This document shows positions 1-11,808 of a DNA stretch of 64,000 bases, in pieces. Positions within the stretch are counted from its first letter, which is position 1; each line of letters begins with the position of its first letter. The stretch lies in contig JAYGXS010000003.1 in the NCBI GenBank assembly GCA_036362985.1, positions 73,377,674 to 73,441,673 of the forward strand, read 5' to 3'. The position numbers and the translations under genes were made by a program. The notes below the pieces were generated by a model that worked only from the letters and a program-made list of their open reading frames with translations, had not been told where the DNA came from and did not search any database. The DNA is from Ligula intestinalis (taxonomy: Eukaryota; Platyhelminthes; Cestoda; Diphyllobothriidea; Diphyllobothriidae).

Positions 1-2636
1 TAGCGCAACCAATGGGCCTCGTTTTAAGCTATGTTCGGACTATCGTGTGTTCGGGGAGGAGCGAAGAGCCAGTCAAACCGATCCTTGTGCGTGGCTGTAG
101 AGAAGGAAGTGGAATTTTGCACTGAGTCTGATGCACTTAGTGAAGCGTACTTCAGTTGGATTTGGCCACTACAAAACAGGCGGCCCACATCACTATGACG
201 GGTTTTGCCCCAGAGGCACTAGGCCAAAAAAGAGCCAGATGGACACCTGACGCATGTCACTGTATTCCATAACTACTGCTGCACATGGGAGCCTGTTGCA
301 ACACCCAAGGCGTAATGTTCACATCACGCCAGTCAGTGCTCAAAATCCCAGTATTAGGCGGTTGGCAGACGCGGTCAGTGAATTGGTGTATGGTAGAGGG
401 AACAGAGAAATAGTTGGGTTCTACGGAAGCCTACTTCACTTCAGTCTATTGCCAACTATAATAAATCGGACACACTTGAATCTATATTGTCATGCTCAAA
501 TTATTGACTTCGAAGGCTGTCCAGTAATGGAGTAACTTTATCCTCATGATAGGTGCGAATCAGTCTCATCGGTCCTTTCCTAAGGTTACATGTATGAAGC
601 TCTCATTAACGTGTGACTCAATTTTCATTGACGTAGGCTGGGGAACTGATATGACTGACCTGGGGGAATCAGTTCGCGTGTGGAATGTGTAGACGGGATA
701 TTAAGCATTTTCAACCCCTGGGCTCCAGTTCATTTCCGGAGCCTGGTGCGCAAAGGATAATAGAAGGCTCTAGATGCTGTGCTAGCCCACCTCGCCAGAA
801 AATAATTCATGCGCAATTCAGCTCCCGGTACCCCAAATCTCTGGGGCGCGCCGTTTAAGTTGTCGGTCGCGATAGTCGATCAGTCTATGGCCACAATATA
901 TGGGTGTATGCCGCCATTGGTCAAAATGAAATAGCATTATCAATTAGTCTCTATATGCCTCCAGTCATTAACAGCGACTGGTGGGCTTGCTTCGCGGCTT
1001 GCACCATAATGGGCAAAATCTTTGGCGCTTACGTTATTTGGTCTTCATGAGGACTCGTTAGTCTCTACAAAGGAACATCCCAACTGCTCGTTCAGACCGA
1101 AAATGGAACCATCGCACAGGCCACATTATACCGTCACCACCCTAGCACAAACTAGTATGGTATTCTGCCAGTTTGCACCAGATATACGGCCATGAAAGTT
1201 CATTGTATTAATTTCATGAGAAATAAATGCATGAGTATATTCTTCGAAACAGGTTTTCTCGTTTTTTTTAGGAATTTGGTTGGAGTATTACTGAGGCAAT
1301 CGGGAAGCCTACCACTTATGTGGAAAGTACTTCAAAAGACATGTAGAGAACGCTCGGGACTCATTGAAGAGTCAAACCCTTCAAAAGCACGTCATGCAGC
1401 CAAACACGTGTCAGAGACTTTATCGAGTACCTGTTTAGAGGATGTAGCCAATAACTCACCAGTAAACAAAAGAATATCCTTAAAATATAAAAATTTTGCT
1501 TTCTTGTGATTAGTTGAAGACCGTGACTTAAAACTGGAATCTCGCACCTTAACAAGCTTTCCCCTAGACAGTTAACAACCGTCGACTATAATTTTTTTGT
1601 CCTGTGTATTACCATTACCGGAGTCGCGTTTGCTTGCAGGAGCAACAGCTGTAGGCCTACTTCCTCCCGATCGGCAGGTCGTACTTGCTAAAATCCCTAC
1701 CGTTATTTTCTAGAGATTAAAAGATAAGCCTCATGCAAGGAAATGCCGAATGATTCAGAAAAGTTAAACTTCCGATATAGCCTGAGATATTGTTTGATGC
1801 ACCGGAACCATAATGAATTTGGCCAGCCAGAACTGTTAGAACTTTGCCAGCCCACAATTTTATGTGTAGCCTCAGTCAAATTTTAAGTCGATTATCTGCG
1901 CCCGCATTTAACTTTTGCAGTGAAGTTTTGAGAGCATTGATTTAATTTGGTCAGCTTTCCGACGCGCATACTCCGCTCATCTTAATCGTCTGGATCTTTA
2001 TTAAAAAAACCAAAAAATTCTAAAATGTAGGAACAAATCCAACTTCTCCGACAATTATCTCTTTCTTCAATCTTAACCCAGCATCAGAGCAGATTCAATG
2101 TCCTGCGCGGATATGCCATCTCTTCCTTATCATGAACTTGACCATGCATGCCAAAGAGCTCGCTGGTTTGAAGCTAACAACTCGCAACTCAGTCGAACTG
2201 CACATTCACTACATTTACATTTACCAAAGGCAGAGCTGATCTGTGATATTTGTCGTCAGAGAGAATAGGACTTATTTTCCATCATTCTTTATTTATTTAA
2301 CTGAATGGTTCAAAATAGATAATCCTCTTCGTAGTCGTCAAGTCAAGGAAGTGGACGACGCAAGCAGTCAATACTTCGAACACAAAATATTCCTGTGCGA
2401 ACGAATTTTTTATATTTTGTAACTTTTGCGTCAATATTTGGATATTATGTAGCCATATTCACACGGCACTGCCAAAATCAAACGGAAATTTGCAGGCCTG
2501 GCTCTAAGCGAGATGGTTTGTGTGGCTGCCTTTCCTTCAGGAGTGACAGAGAATGTTTTACAGCACCGTAGAAACTGGAAAGTAACTATTCGTCTTCAGC
2601 CGATTACTTAAAGCTGCCAAGTTATACAGGGTGTCC
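1..2636. other. No recognisable gene or repeat
   Basis: Both strands were read. The longest open frame is a 105-codon stretch at 1192-1509 on the + strand, with no domain or motif I recognise and an AT-rich, irregular composition. From about 1.5 kb on, the DNA is increasingly AT-rich. I see no splice-bounded coding exon, tRNA, or element terminus here. Confidence 0.6.
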
Positions 2637-3022
2637 CAAAAAATGTATACACCTTTCACATAATTGTAAGATTGGTGTGTATCATACATTTATTATTTTA
2701 AAAATATATAAATGTTTACAAGTCTAATTTTATTGTTATCTTTCACTAAATGTCCCTAAACTGATGTCCATTTTGATCATCACACGACTGACACCGCGAA
2801 GCAATGAAGCCGCACACACCATGACACAATTCCCTTGGTATTCGTGTGCATTCATGTTCAGTGGCTTTTCTCGATTAAGCCACTGTTGCAAGAGTCAAAA
2901 GACAGTAAAAAAATAAAAGAATGATACTTGTTAATATTTTTCCACCTTTGAAATACTAAAATTATGATAAACACCAAGTTAACAACTCGTTAAAATGTGT
3001 ATAATTTTTTTGGGACACCCTG
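2637..3022 (-). mobile_element. MITE / deleted Tc1-mariner-type DNA transposon
   Basis: The ends are inverted repeats of nearly 30 bases. The left end reads CAGGGTGTCCCAAAAAA and the right end is its reverse complement with one extra A. Both ends abut a TA dinucleotide, the target duplication typical of the IS630-Tc1-mariner superfamily. The 386-bp body is too short for a transposase. Reading the minus strand, however, a short frame ends in CDDQNGHQFRDI then a stop, which resembles the Cys...Gly-His-Phe C-terminus of mariner transposases. I infer an internally deleted, non-autonomous copy that kept its ends and the last few transposase codons. The ends and TA are seen directly; the superfamily assignment is inference. 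Confidence 0.8.
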
Positions 3023-3549
3023 TATAAACAAAATAAGGTCAGCTTCCGTTTTTAATAGGGTTGACGCTGGCTTTTAAACAAAAGGGTATGTATTAGTTTA
3101 GGGGGTCAGCTTTACTTTCAGTCACGAAATTATGAACATATGGACTCTCAGATCCAAGCGCTTGGACATTCGACTTCAGTACGTCATTTTTAGTATCAAG
3201 AACAATGGTGCTCACCGCCAGTCCCCGCAGCATGGCAGGCTCTGCGAAGATTATCTGCGGCGTGAAAAAGATTGCAATTCTAGGTTGCTTATGCTACATC
3301 TACCGCGTTTTCTTCTCTTGCACTCACCTGCGCGCGGTCTCAAGATGGAGTCTAGAAGCGTAGAGGCAGGATCGGTCGAAGGGACAGTCAAAGGTAAACA
3401 GCTCCTCTCCGCGCGCTAGATAGGCATGTCACAGTCACTATCAACCAGGTTTCGGCATAAACCAGAAATTAGTAGGAGCGGTTTGGTAGATTTGAATAAT
3501 TCAGTTAACCAAATGTTAAAAACGCGTGGCCTTGGCCACATTAGTTTAT
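3023..3549. other. No recognisable gene
   Basis: The stretch contains a 95-codon open frame at 3132-3419 (+) with no recognisable domain. Nothing else is identifiable up to the SINE-like sequence that begins at about 3,550. Confidence 0.5.
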
Positions 3550-3725
3550 TCCTAGTGGTGGATTCCATACGTGTGATAGGCTGGGTGGGGAAATCGATCC
3601 AAGTGTGATTAACCTCACGGCTTTCGGCATGCCTTCCTAGCACACTTGATAGAGCGTTGACCGTACTAAAGCCTTCTCGTTTGATCAGGGTGTGAAGCCC
3701 ATCGAGACCAAACATGTTTCTTAAT
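3550..3725 (+). repeat. Degenerate SINE, family S1 (copy 1)
   Basis: It aligns by eye with copies at 46.3-46.5 kb (minus strand) and 59.6-59.8 kb (plus). Shared blocks in order are GGTGGATTCCATA, a GGGTGG stretch, ATCGATCCAAGTGTGATTAA, and then a tRNA-like segment at about 3,628-3,712. That segment is badly eroded, and only GATAGAGCGTTGAC and TAAAGCCTTCTC remain clear. The tRNA-like part lies about 80 bases inside the repeat instead of at its 5' end. Assignment rests on alignment to the two better copies. Confidence 0.6.
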
Positions 3726-4153
3726 CGGATCAATTAAACCAGAAAGACTCTTCCCAGATCCCTACGGAGCGTTAGTACCATAGGAGCCGCATTAAGCAGA
3801 AGCCGTTACACCGTGACTCTTCGTCTTGAGCAGAGGACTAATTATCTTATCGGTTGGTAGGCAACGGATTTAGCTTCTTTTGACATTGTAAAGGCGCATC
3901 AGTTTGAATAAAGTACTGTGAAATTGAAGGCCGAAGAATCAATGTTAGTCTCTTTTTCCTCTTTAACGCAGATTGGTCAGCCAACTGACACAAGAAGGCT
4001 GATGTCCCGTGTGTCTGCACCTAGCCGTACCTTTACAGTTCAGTGTGAAGCACTTGTTATGGGCTCGAGGCGAGAAATCGGAAATAGTCTTCATACGGAT
4101 TAGGTGCAACGCCTGCGTTGACCGTTCTAGTGGCAAAGTAAACGCGTGAGACA
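3726..4153. other. No recognisable feature
   Basis: Unique-looking sequence between a SINE remnant and a reverse-strand PLE fragment. I see nothing in it. Confidence 0.5.
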
Positions 4154-4199
4154 CTTCAAAAAGATAGGAACGTACGACTAGAACTATAAGTTTACTCAC

Positions 4200-4240
4200 C
4201 TGACGTTTCGGAATCTGGCCTGAGCACATCATCACAGACA
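4200..4240 (-). ncRNA. Hammerhead-like core in PLE tail
   Basis: The minus strand reads TGATGATG, a spacer, then CCGAAACGTCAGG. This matches the CUGAUGA...GAAAC skeleton of hammerhead ribozymes, which are known in PLE terminal repeats. The spacer does not form a good stem II here, so this copy is probably inactive. It also overlaps a frame encoding IPKRQVSK. Confidence 0.4.
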
Positions 4241-4824
4241 GCTGCAGAAAAGGGTGATAAAATCATAGGTCACGCAGCGCTGATAGAGGTCACACAGTTA
4301 CATCCGTACTCAAATGAGCAACTCTCAGGATCATCGTTTGGGGTCGGGATTAATGAAAGGATAACTTGGCAGTCCGCGTCCGAATCATAAACGTCTGCAA
4401 TTTTATCACTTGTTTTGGATTTTGACTAAATAATTACATGAAAATAGGGCTCACTGTCATTGAGCTTGTTAATGGCTCGCACCCTTACCATGTAACTGAT
4501 TGCCCTACTCATGCAAATTCTCAGTACGGAATATAGGAATGACAAGTCATTGCACTTGTTGATAGACTGTGGACCTGAGAACTATGGCAAGAGCAGTTCA
4601 CGCCTCACGCGGTTGTCACCTTTTGCGAGGATTTCGGCCTCGATAAATTTGAAAGTATGGTCGTATCACATCGAGTGAGCTGCAACCTGCGAGCAAAAGC
4701 GACCCGAGGAAAGGATCACAAGAGCTGTTAATTTAAGCGCACATGTGGTCCTGGAACAGCTACCGACTATACATACTGCGTTAACTGTGTCTTTATCACT
4801 CTTTTCCGTGTTTAAATCCGATAA

Positions 4825-4896
4825 CAGGCCAAGGCAGAATCCGAAAGGTCAGTTCAAGGAAACATGTTTTGCCACTGATCGCATCTTTGCCTTCTA
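4825..4896 (+). repeat. Inverted copy of PLE group B terminal segment
   Basis: The plus strand shows AGAATCCGAAAGGTCAG followed by a spacer and CACTGATCGCATCTTTGCC. It matches the group B tail at 62,478-62,556 in order and spacing, and is opposite in orientation to the PLE fragment it flanks. Confidence 0.65.
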
Positions 4897-6084
4897 AACT
4901 GCTTTTCGGAAATCGCCTGTTTTTTTTTCTATCAGCCACTTGGGACACTTTCAGATATCCCGCAGCTCTAAACACGAAAACCATCGAGCTGTGTTCTTGT
5001 TAAAAAATCCCTGAGAATTCGAAATTAGCAATCTCTTCTTTGTACTGATCTAACAGGAGATACAATTTTTTTATTTGCGTCAATTTCTTGCGCTCTATTA
5101 CATTGTTCGCCCCCTGCCAAACCTTTTCAACAGCTTTTTGCAATTCACAAATTCTCCGATATATTTCACTCTGCCAGTCAGTTTTTTAAAGAATTTTGCT
5201 TATGATATTTTAAGAAGTTCCCAAAGCAAACATAAAATCCAGAGATTTTCCCTCCTTTCTACCAGATGTAATGAGTTATTGCGTTTTTTATATTATGGAA
5301 CGTCAGTCGACAGTTTCCATTTCTGGTTAATTTAATCAACAAACCAATTGCCCGAGGAATAATACTGTTTGGCTTTTAGTATATATTATGCAGTACTTTG
5401 CATTGATTTGTCCATCCATTGGAAGTCTTAGAATAACCAGTTTAACCTTAATTTAGGGCTTGTTTGAGTTCAAAATTATTAAAAGGTGAGAATCACACGC
5501 GTCTAACGTATTTTCCGCTAGTGAATTTGTTTAACGTGACTGATAAATCCAATCAAAAAGAAGAATAACCTCAGCATTCACATTTCATCTGACAACGCTA
5601 ATTGTCCATGGTTGAACGCTTCATTAAACCGATGATATCCAACATTCTTGTCCACTCGCTTGGTTTCTTACATCAGACCGCTTGGTTAATTCCCTCTTTG
5701 TCCTAAATTGTAACCTGACAAAAACATGTGTTCTCTTTAACAAGGAAGAAAAGAACATCTACAGCAATTTCAGTGTTAAAGGTCTGCCAGAATAAAGTAT
5801 ATCAAATCCGTAATCATACAGTATTGTTAAAACTTGACTTAGCTAAAGACCTTTGGAAAGCGAAAGACATAGTTGTCTCAGTTTTTCAACCTCAAGTTGC
5901 GTTCGATGGGGTTATGGCAGGCAGCGACACGAAAATTGAAAAGTTACTAATATAAGGTTAGTTATTGTATGTCCTTTGTTATCTGACTTTGAATCTTACA
6001 ATTTATTTTCTGTTTAAGGACTTATTTTGGCAATCAGTGTGAGAATTTGAGTAAAACGGCTTGAAGTTTCTTTCCTCTGGTGCA
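4897..6084. other. No recognisable gene; AT-rich
   Basis: Open frames of 86 codons (5,075-5,335) and 75 codons (5,728-5,955) are present on the plus strand. Neither contains a motif I recognise. The second lies upstream of the gypsy fragment, but I cannot relate it to a retrotransposon domain. Confidence 0.5.
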
Positions 6085-6475
6085 ACCAATGGCCACAGGT
6101 TTTCCTTGAAAACGATCGTCCACTGTTCAAAGATGAACACTCCAATTCCCCTCGAGTTGTCCTTCCCAGCAGCCTAGTTAATTCTGTCCTCTCCGACCTT
6201 CATCACGAACGTGGATACCTTGGCCAGCATAAAATAGAAGTCACAGCCCGTCAACCATTTTGGTGGCCACGATTACGCTAAAAAGTGTCCAGATCTGGCA
6301 ACGCTTGGCCCACCTCATGCGCGCTCCCCTGCAACCCACGCAGACCGGATTCCCCTTTCAGTGGGTCGGTGTAGACGTGATTGATCGTTTCATCATCCCC
6401 CAAAGTAGACGAAGAAGAAGGCAACGGCTTTATATCAAACTAATAGTTTTTAAAACCACCTGGTTAGTCGGCTAA
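6085..6475 (+). pseudogene. Ty3/gypsy integrase fragment (broken)
   Basis: The frame from about 6,109 reads LENDRPLF, then SPRVVLPSSLVNSVLSDLHH, ERGYLGQHKIEVTARQPFWW and PRLR before a stop. This is the classic gypsy-type integrase zinc-binding (HHCC) region, in which the family's first stage is a His-x-His pair just before the WWP motif. After a frameshift across the expected Cys-Cys pair, it resumes as APLQPTQTGFPFQWVGVDV, the start of the integrase core containing its first catalytic Asp (the D of VGVDV). The frame then degenerates into Arg-rich sequence. Neither LTRs, RT nor RNase H are visible nearby, so only an internal scrap of roughly 0.4 kb of a Ty3/gypsy element survives. The enzyme family would insert retroelement cDNA into chromosomes; this copy cannot. 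Confidence 0.85.
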
Positions 6476-8792
6476 AACCCAACTTTTTTCTATGTTACGG
6501 CATCCTGCTTTAAGAAGGCTGCGTTTTCATAATTACTGTTGAGAAGCAAAGCTAACTTTTCTATGTCTTTGGATATTTTTATAAAGTTATCCTATGTGCA
6601 GCTTTCGTTTTTTCCATTTGTATACCTGCTACTAGACGTCTCCTATTGTTATCAGCATTCGCGTGCCAGGCTTTTAATAACCAGGCAAAATTTAAAATAA
6701 GAATAATTGGACGTTGAAGGATTGGCATCCCTATAAATATGAATTTAGGGCAGATGCTTTTCTTGGGGAATATATTTCATTGCGTAGAGTTTTGACACAG
6801 GTTCCTCAAATCTCATCAGACACAGTATAATAAAAAGGTGCAGAGAAAATTCGGCAGCTGTAGCTTATGTAGGTCTACTCATATACTACTTGCCCCAGCA
6901 TTTTGTCCTGCAAAAACGGTGGTAATACAGTTCAGGGGGGTGGGGAAATAAGATAGACAGAAAAGGGAATTTTTAAAGTATAAAGTGAAAAATATGTAGT
7001 CGAAGTTGCTTCCCGCGGTCGCTGGGAGTAAGTTGTTCCGCATTTAAATTTAAGACTTTACTTATCTAACTCTAGTACTATTAATTGAAACTCAGGGAAT
7101 TTGAAGTAGATGACCTACTAACCACAGTTTCAATTTTTCGAAAAATTCAAGAAACCTGTAATTAGATAATCCGGTTTTTCCGCAACAAGTTTAATGATAA
7201 AACAGGTTAGGAAAATCTACAGTTACAAATTAACAACACTTCTAAATACAGTAAAATAAAAATGCATTTAACATTTATTCAACTTTATTCCACTGTCTGT
7301 CCTAATTCTTCACCCATAATCACCATTTTCGTAGAAAAACATGAAGGGAGTAGGGATTAATGAGTAGGCCTACAGAAGCTACTTTTGTCGAAAAATCTCA
7401 TATGAGATGAGCACGTATACAGAGAAAATTTCGTCTCCTACAATAGGAAAATGTTATCAGCAAATCATGTCATCTTCTTTGAAAAGCACTTAAAGACAAA
7501 GAAAGAAAAACAATCACTATATATGACCTATATTCCGGCCTTTTCAGGAGTCGACCGGAAATAGTTTGATGGCTTTTTTAGTTAATTGATTCCGTTTACA
7601 GGTTTAGCATGATGCATAATAGACCTCTTTAGTAAATGAACGTTTCTAGTAATGACTTTATTTCTTCTTCCACGATCACGTTGTTTCTTCTGTTACTAGA
7701 CTAAATGCCCTTTTTGGCGGCTGCCTTGCTCATCAACAGGACTTGTATCATCGGTGCAGGTTTACTTGTACAGATGCTAGCAGCTAAGACCGGGGTGACT
7801 CTCGCAGACCAAGCGTGCTCCCTGTTAAACTTTGTTCGACTATTTGACGTTCATTGCACGCAGATCCTGATTTATCCGCGCACCGTTGAAGTCGGTCTTG
7901 CCAGTTGAGCCATTTAAACGCCCCCACACAATGCGTGGCCAAGGTATTTTAAATGAAACAAACTACAGTACCACAAAGGAGGACGCAATTGCGCGCAATC
8001 TTGAGGCAATTTAATTTAATTGAACAACTAAACTAACTCTGCAGCTTACCAGCCTTTTTAACTCACATGCATAGAAAGTTATTGCAATCTATCCTCGTTA
8101 AAAGGCACTGTTGGTCTTCGATTACTGATGTACAATCTCTGGTGCACTAAATTTCAATCAAGTTTTGAGCTACCAAACTCATAGCTTTTATTACTTAATT
8201 CGAGATTTTGTTTTTTAAATCTTTAGAATCATATCTGCTTTGGTAGTTAAATCGATCAACTTTTGCAACAATGTGCCTAGTCATCAATTAAGGTGGAAAA
8301 ATTAATAAAAACTGACTGTAAAAATTAAAAAATAAAAATAATTAAAAATAGTTTTTATAAAAATATATAAAAAGTTTTGTGTATCCAAAAACAGCTAGCT
8401 ATCGACTGTTATTCTTTATTCGGTAGGATTATGTCGTGGGGTTATCTGGGGTAAGTGTGAAGCGCGCCCTGCAGGCATACGAACGAAAGATATTCGGGAA
8501 GAGGACGTGCGGGGCATACCAGGGGAGAAATTAAAACCCAAATCAAATGCGCAATAAAAAAGTTACGATGGCAAGTTGGGTCGCGTACTCAAACCTTGGG
8601 AGAAGACACTGAAGGTAGCTTTAATATCATTGCCAACCCCCCCCCCCGCACGACCAATGGCGAACGCGTGCATGTAGGGGGGTGTGCCCTAACCTCGGGC
8701 AAGGTCACTGAAAGGCATTTTCCAGTGGTATCACCAAAACCAATTGGAAAGAAGCTTAACCATGTACAAAAGGCAGGGAGATACGGCAAATC
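6476..8792. other. No recognisable gene; AT-rich
   Basis: A long AT-rich stretch. An open frame at 7,705-7,908 (+) has no recognisable domain. A run of 11 C lies at 8,637-8,647 inside a locally GC-rich block. No downstream gypsy LTR could be matched to anything upstream. Confidence 0.5.
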
Positions 8793-9013
8793 ACCCTACT
8801 TAAAATTTTTAAGTAAGTGGTAGTTCCCAGGGTTAGTTCAAAAGTCCAATTTTGCTTAGTTTGCCGATTTTAGCAGTTACGGAATGTGTTTGCCTTCGAA
8901 GAACTGTTCTGCATTCCAATGCCATCAGATAACCCCTACCATATCGATGGATGGCGCGTAGAAAACCAGAATTGTACAGGTAATTGAACCTACTTAAAAA
9001 TTTAAGTAGGTAG
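8793..9013. repeat. Pair of near-identical palindromes about 200 bp apart
   Basis: At about 8,793-8,817 and again at 8,991-9,012 the sequence forms a palindrome of type CCTACTTAAA-AA-TTTAAGTAGG. The second is essentially perfect; the first has small changes. About 170 bp of unremarkable sequence separates them. They could be palindromic ends of a small MITE, but no target duplication was clear. Confidence 0.5.
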
Positions 9014-10289
9014 CTATAATACATAAGGAACCAAAAAAGACCGCTAGCGACAACCTAACACTTTATTTCACTGATAAGATGACGCTTCGCTTCGAGACAA
9101 CATTATAGAGGGAGATGTGCACGAATATTTACCATGGAATAATTTTTTGAATAAATCCGAGATACTGAACCAAATAAGAAGAAACCATCGAATATTTGTC
9201 TAATGGGGAAAAGGCATCAACTTTTTAAAAAATACACCAATCGAAAAATTTACCAATATCATGGCAGATTTTAATAATTTTTACCTGTAAAAGATGCGGA
9301 TCGACGACTACTAGATCAACCCGACTATATTCTATTATAATTGGTTAGTGTTTCGTAGAAGTCAGTGTCCGCTGGAAAGTTTCGATACGAACACAATTTG
9401 CGTGGAAATAACAAAAAACTGTCTAGAGGAAGGCCTACGTCACTGTAAATTTCAATTGCAGGCGTTACAGTCAGAAAGTAAAGTAAACCAAGTTCATGAC
9501 TTAACAATTTTCCCGGAAAAAGAATTTAAAAAATATAAACGTTTTTTAACATGGGAAATGAAATTATGTCATAAACTTTCATGACTTGTTTTTCGTTTGC
9601 TCATAAACATTGAGTTTTCTCGAACTAGTGGTTGCATCTTAAATCAATCCAAGGATGATCAAACAGGGCAGAAATATTTCATCATAGGCAAAACGGACAA
9701 AAAATGAAGATGGCCACTGAAAATAACAAACCAACATGTGAATCGAGCGTCCGTTGCGGAAATCGCGCCTCAATGCAAGTTCAAAAGAAGGAAGTTAGGG
9801 AGTATGTCTTGCGGTGAAAGCCCAACGAGGAGTTTCTGCTGAGACCAGGCTATTGCAAATCTCCTATTCCAAGAAGCTTGATATTATGAAGGTGTAACAA
9901 CGATAAAAGAAGTAATAGAGCTCATAGATCATGTTAGGTTTACGCCACCATTCCATCGAAGTTTTACTAGTTCAGGCAAGACAATTAACCTGGAAAAGGT
10001 ACTTGCAAAATTCTAAAACACTCTGAAACAGCTTTAAAAATGAAAACGTTTTGCGAGTGTTATTATTCCAAGCAAGCGACTCATCTTTTTTAAACATTTC
10101 AAAATATGACTTGAAGCGTTTCTCTTCAGTAACCCGCCAAAATGTTGCTTCCTTCTTGCAAAAATAAAATCAAACGGAAAATTTAACTGCATGCGTTTTC
10201 AAGTCAACTTTACTTCAAGTATCTATGCTTTCAGATAAATGCGTGATAATGTAAAAAGACAACACGTGGTAGGATAACTCCCTGTATGC
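9014..10289. other. No recognisable gene
   Basis: Open frames near 9,348-9,584 (+) and 9,325-9,507 (-) overlap and show no motif. The region is AT-rich with no visible element ends. Confidence 0.5.
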
Positions 10290-10808
10290 TTTCATAAGGT
10301 GTCTTCAAAGAATAATAATGAGGTAAGAAGCATAATTAGCTCTATTCTGGTGCAAATGGTAAATTCCGCTCATTGGATGAACCCCACTGAAGCTTTTAGA
10401 GTTATCTACATGGTCCCACCAAATTATCCGAAGTTTCTGGGTCAGCGCCTTCTAGAAACAGGAGTAGCGACCGTTATCAGGCTGGTGATTCCCCTGTTTT
10501 GTGCACAAAATAAGTTTCTACAAGCCCCATAGTTGGCGTGGCTTACAGTCACTTAGCCGTACGCAGTCATCCACGCTCTGTTTGTCTTCCTCCCACCATC
10601 TTCCCCTCCATCAAACCCAACCCTCACAATCAGCCTTCGCGTATCGACCCCAACCCCATTTCCAGGACTCACTTGTCCGAAAAGACGATCACGTTTGAAC
10701 TCGCACCCAGTTTCCATATAAATGTAAGGCTTGATAAGAATTTGTCGAAAGTACACATATACTCGCCAACCTAGACTTCTGAATTCTCTGATGGGAATTT
10801 TCGCAACT
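10290..10808 (+). mobile_element. PLE group A fragment, C-terminal GIY-YIG region and 3' end
   Basis: A plus-strand frame encodes SIISSILVQMV, NPTEAFRVIYMVPPNYPK, then FLGQRLLETGVATVIRL and LFCAQNKFLQAP. This matches the last third of the GIY-YIG endonuclease of the fuller PLE at 22.2-24.4 kb. The sequence continues through a Pro-rich tail to the group A terminal segment at 10,728-10,808 (GGCTTGATAAGAATTTGTCG and GATGGGAATTTTCGCAA). It is 5'-truncated inside the endonuclease. It is non-functional and would have supplied element-specific DNA cleavage. Confidence 0.8.
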
Positions 10809-11736
10809 CTAATAATGATATCATAAAGTAAATAACCGTTTTATTGACTCCAAAAATGCAATTGTCATTATAAATTAAGGCGAATGCCTGCTTCATCTTA
10901 ACAAAATCTGTCATCTAAACTTGATTTGCTGCGACGAAATGGTTTCCTTAAGTATCAAGTCATTAGGCCATTCGAACCTTCGCTTTTTTCAAATTTACCT
11001 GCTCCAGTATGCTGCAGACCGACGTAACAAGAGAAAAAAGAACCCAAATGGTGTATGATTAACTTTAAATCTGTTCTCGAAATGCTAGGTCGAGATCAAA
11101 TTTACTCTTTTTCCAAAAATAAGACAAATAATTCATTAAAACACTTTGGAATGGGTCTACTCTTAATAAAAGCCATTCTTATGAACGCCTAGTTCCCACC
11201 TTTATGTTTTGGGGTGCTAAAAGTGAGTTATTGTTACATTCTGAGTTAGTATGAACCATTAGCTCAAAACTCGCGACTTTTTTCTTAAAAATGAATCAAC
11301 CCATGTGACTTCTAAAGACCGATGACTTTTCCCATTCATCATCATACAATTTTAGCCTCAACAATTTCCCATTTTCAGGTGGTTTCTCTTCATAAAAGTG
11401 ATATTTACTCAGGGTGTACGCCACACTTCTGTAATGCACTCAGCTCAATGACATTTCTTTCATAAACAGGAGACAAATATGTGATCTCAATCAATTGTAC
11501 ACTATAAATTGGTAAAATTTCATCCATCTTTTTGAAGGAATTGTGGCTGCTAGGTGTGAAAAAGTTATTAAGGCGTGAAGTAGTTGTTCCGGAACGCCGT
11601 ACATTGAAACTAATTCTGCAGTTGGTGCATAAGTTATCAAATTGTAATGCAGCGCTGTTAACAAAACACTTTCATAACTCACGAATAGAAACGAATAAGT
11701 GTGCTCCAGGTTCTTGTTGTAAAGAAGACAAAAGCG
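10809..11736. other. No recognisable gene
   Basis: AT-rich sequence. The 80-codon frame at 11,532-11,774 (+) overlaps the start of a PLE tail but shows no domain of its own. Confidence 0.5.
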
Positions 11737-11808
11737 CGATCACTTCGACAGCTGTCGAAACGTCAGATGAATAAAGCTTTTGTTCCAGCGATCGAATCTT
11801 CTTTGTAA
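11737..11808 (+). mobile_element. Isolated PLE group B terminal segment
   Basis: GACAGCTGTCGAAACGTCAG and then TTGTTCCAGCGATCGAATCT match the group B tail. In frame this reads SLRQLSKRQMNKAFVPAI and ends at a stop. The CUGAUGA half of the hammerhead-like core is damaged (GCGATCA). TTCGACAGCTGTCGAA is a perfect palindrome in the stem II position. No endonuclease coding is recognisable upstream, so this is a very short 5'-truncated insertion. Confidence 0.7.

Larger units (their letters stand above)
4154..4896 (-). mobile_element. PLE group B fragment with inverted terminal segments
   Basis: Read on the minus strand from about 4,692 downward, a broken frame gives SQVAAHS, HTFKFIEAEILAKGDNRV, RRELL and FSGPQSINKCNDL. 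This is the C-terminal half of a PLE GIY-YIG endonuclease and its linker, as in the copies at 53.7 and 61.9 kb. Stops and frameshifts make it non-functional. Its 3' end (4,154-4,240) carries the group B terminal motif, a TGATGATG block then CGAAACGTCAGG, within a frame reading PKRQVSK. At the other end, 4,825-4,896, an oppositely oriented and more diverged copy of that terminal segment appears (AGAATCCGAAAGGTCAG ... CACTGATCGCATCTTTGCC). The locus is therefore a 5'-truncated PLE flanked by inverted tails. Confidence 0.75.

Noticed and set aside
1192..1509. 105-codon open frame as a host gene
   Set aside because: No domain, no splice or promoter context, and such lengths occur by chance in this window.
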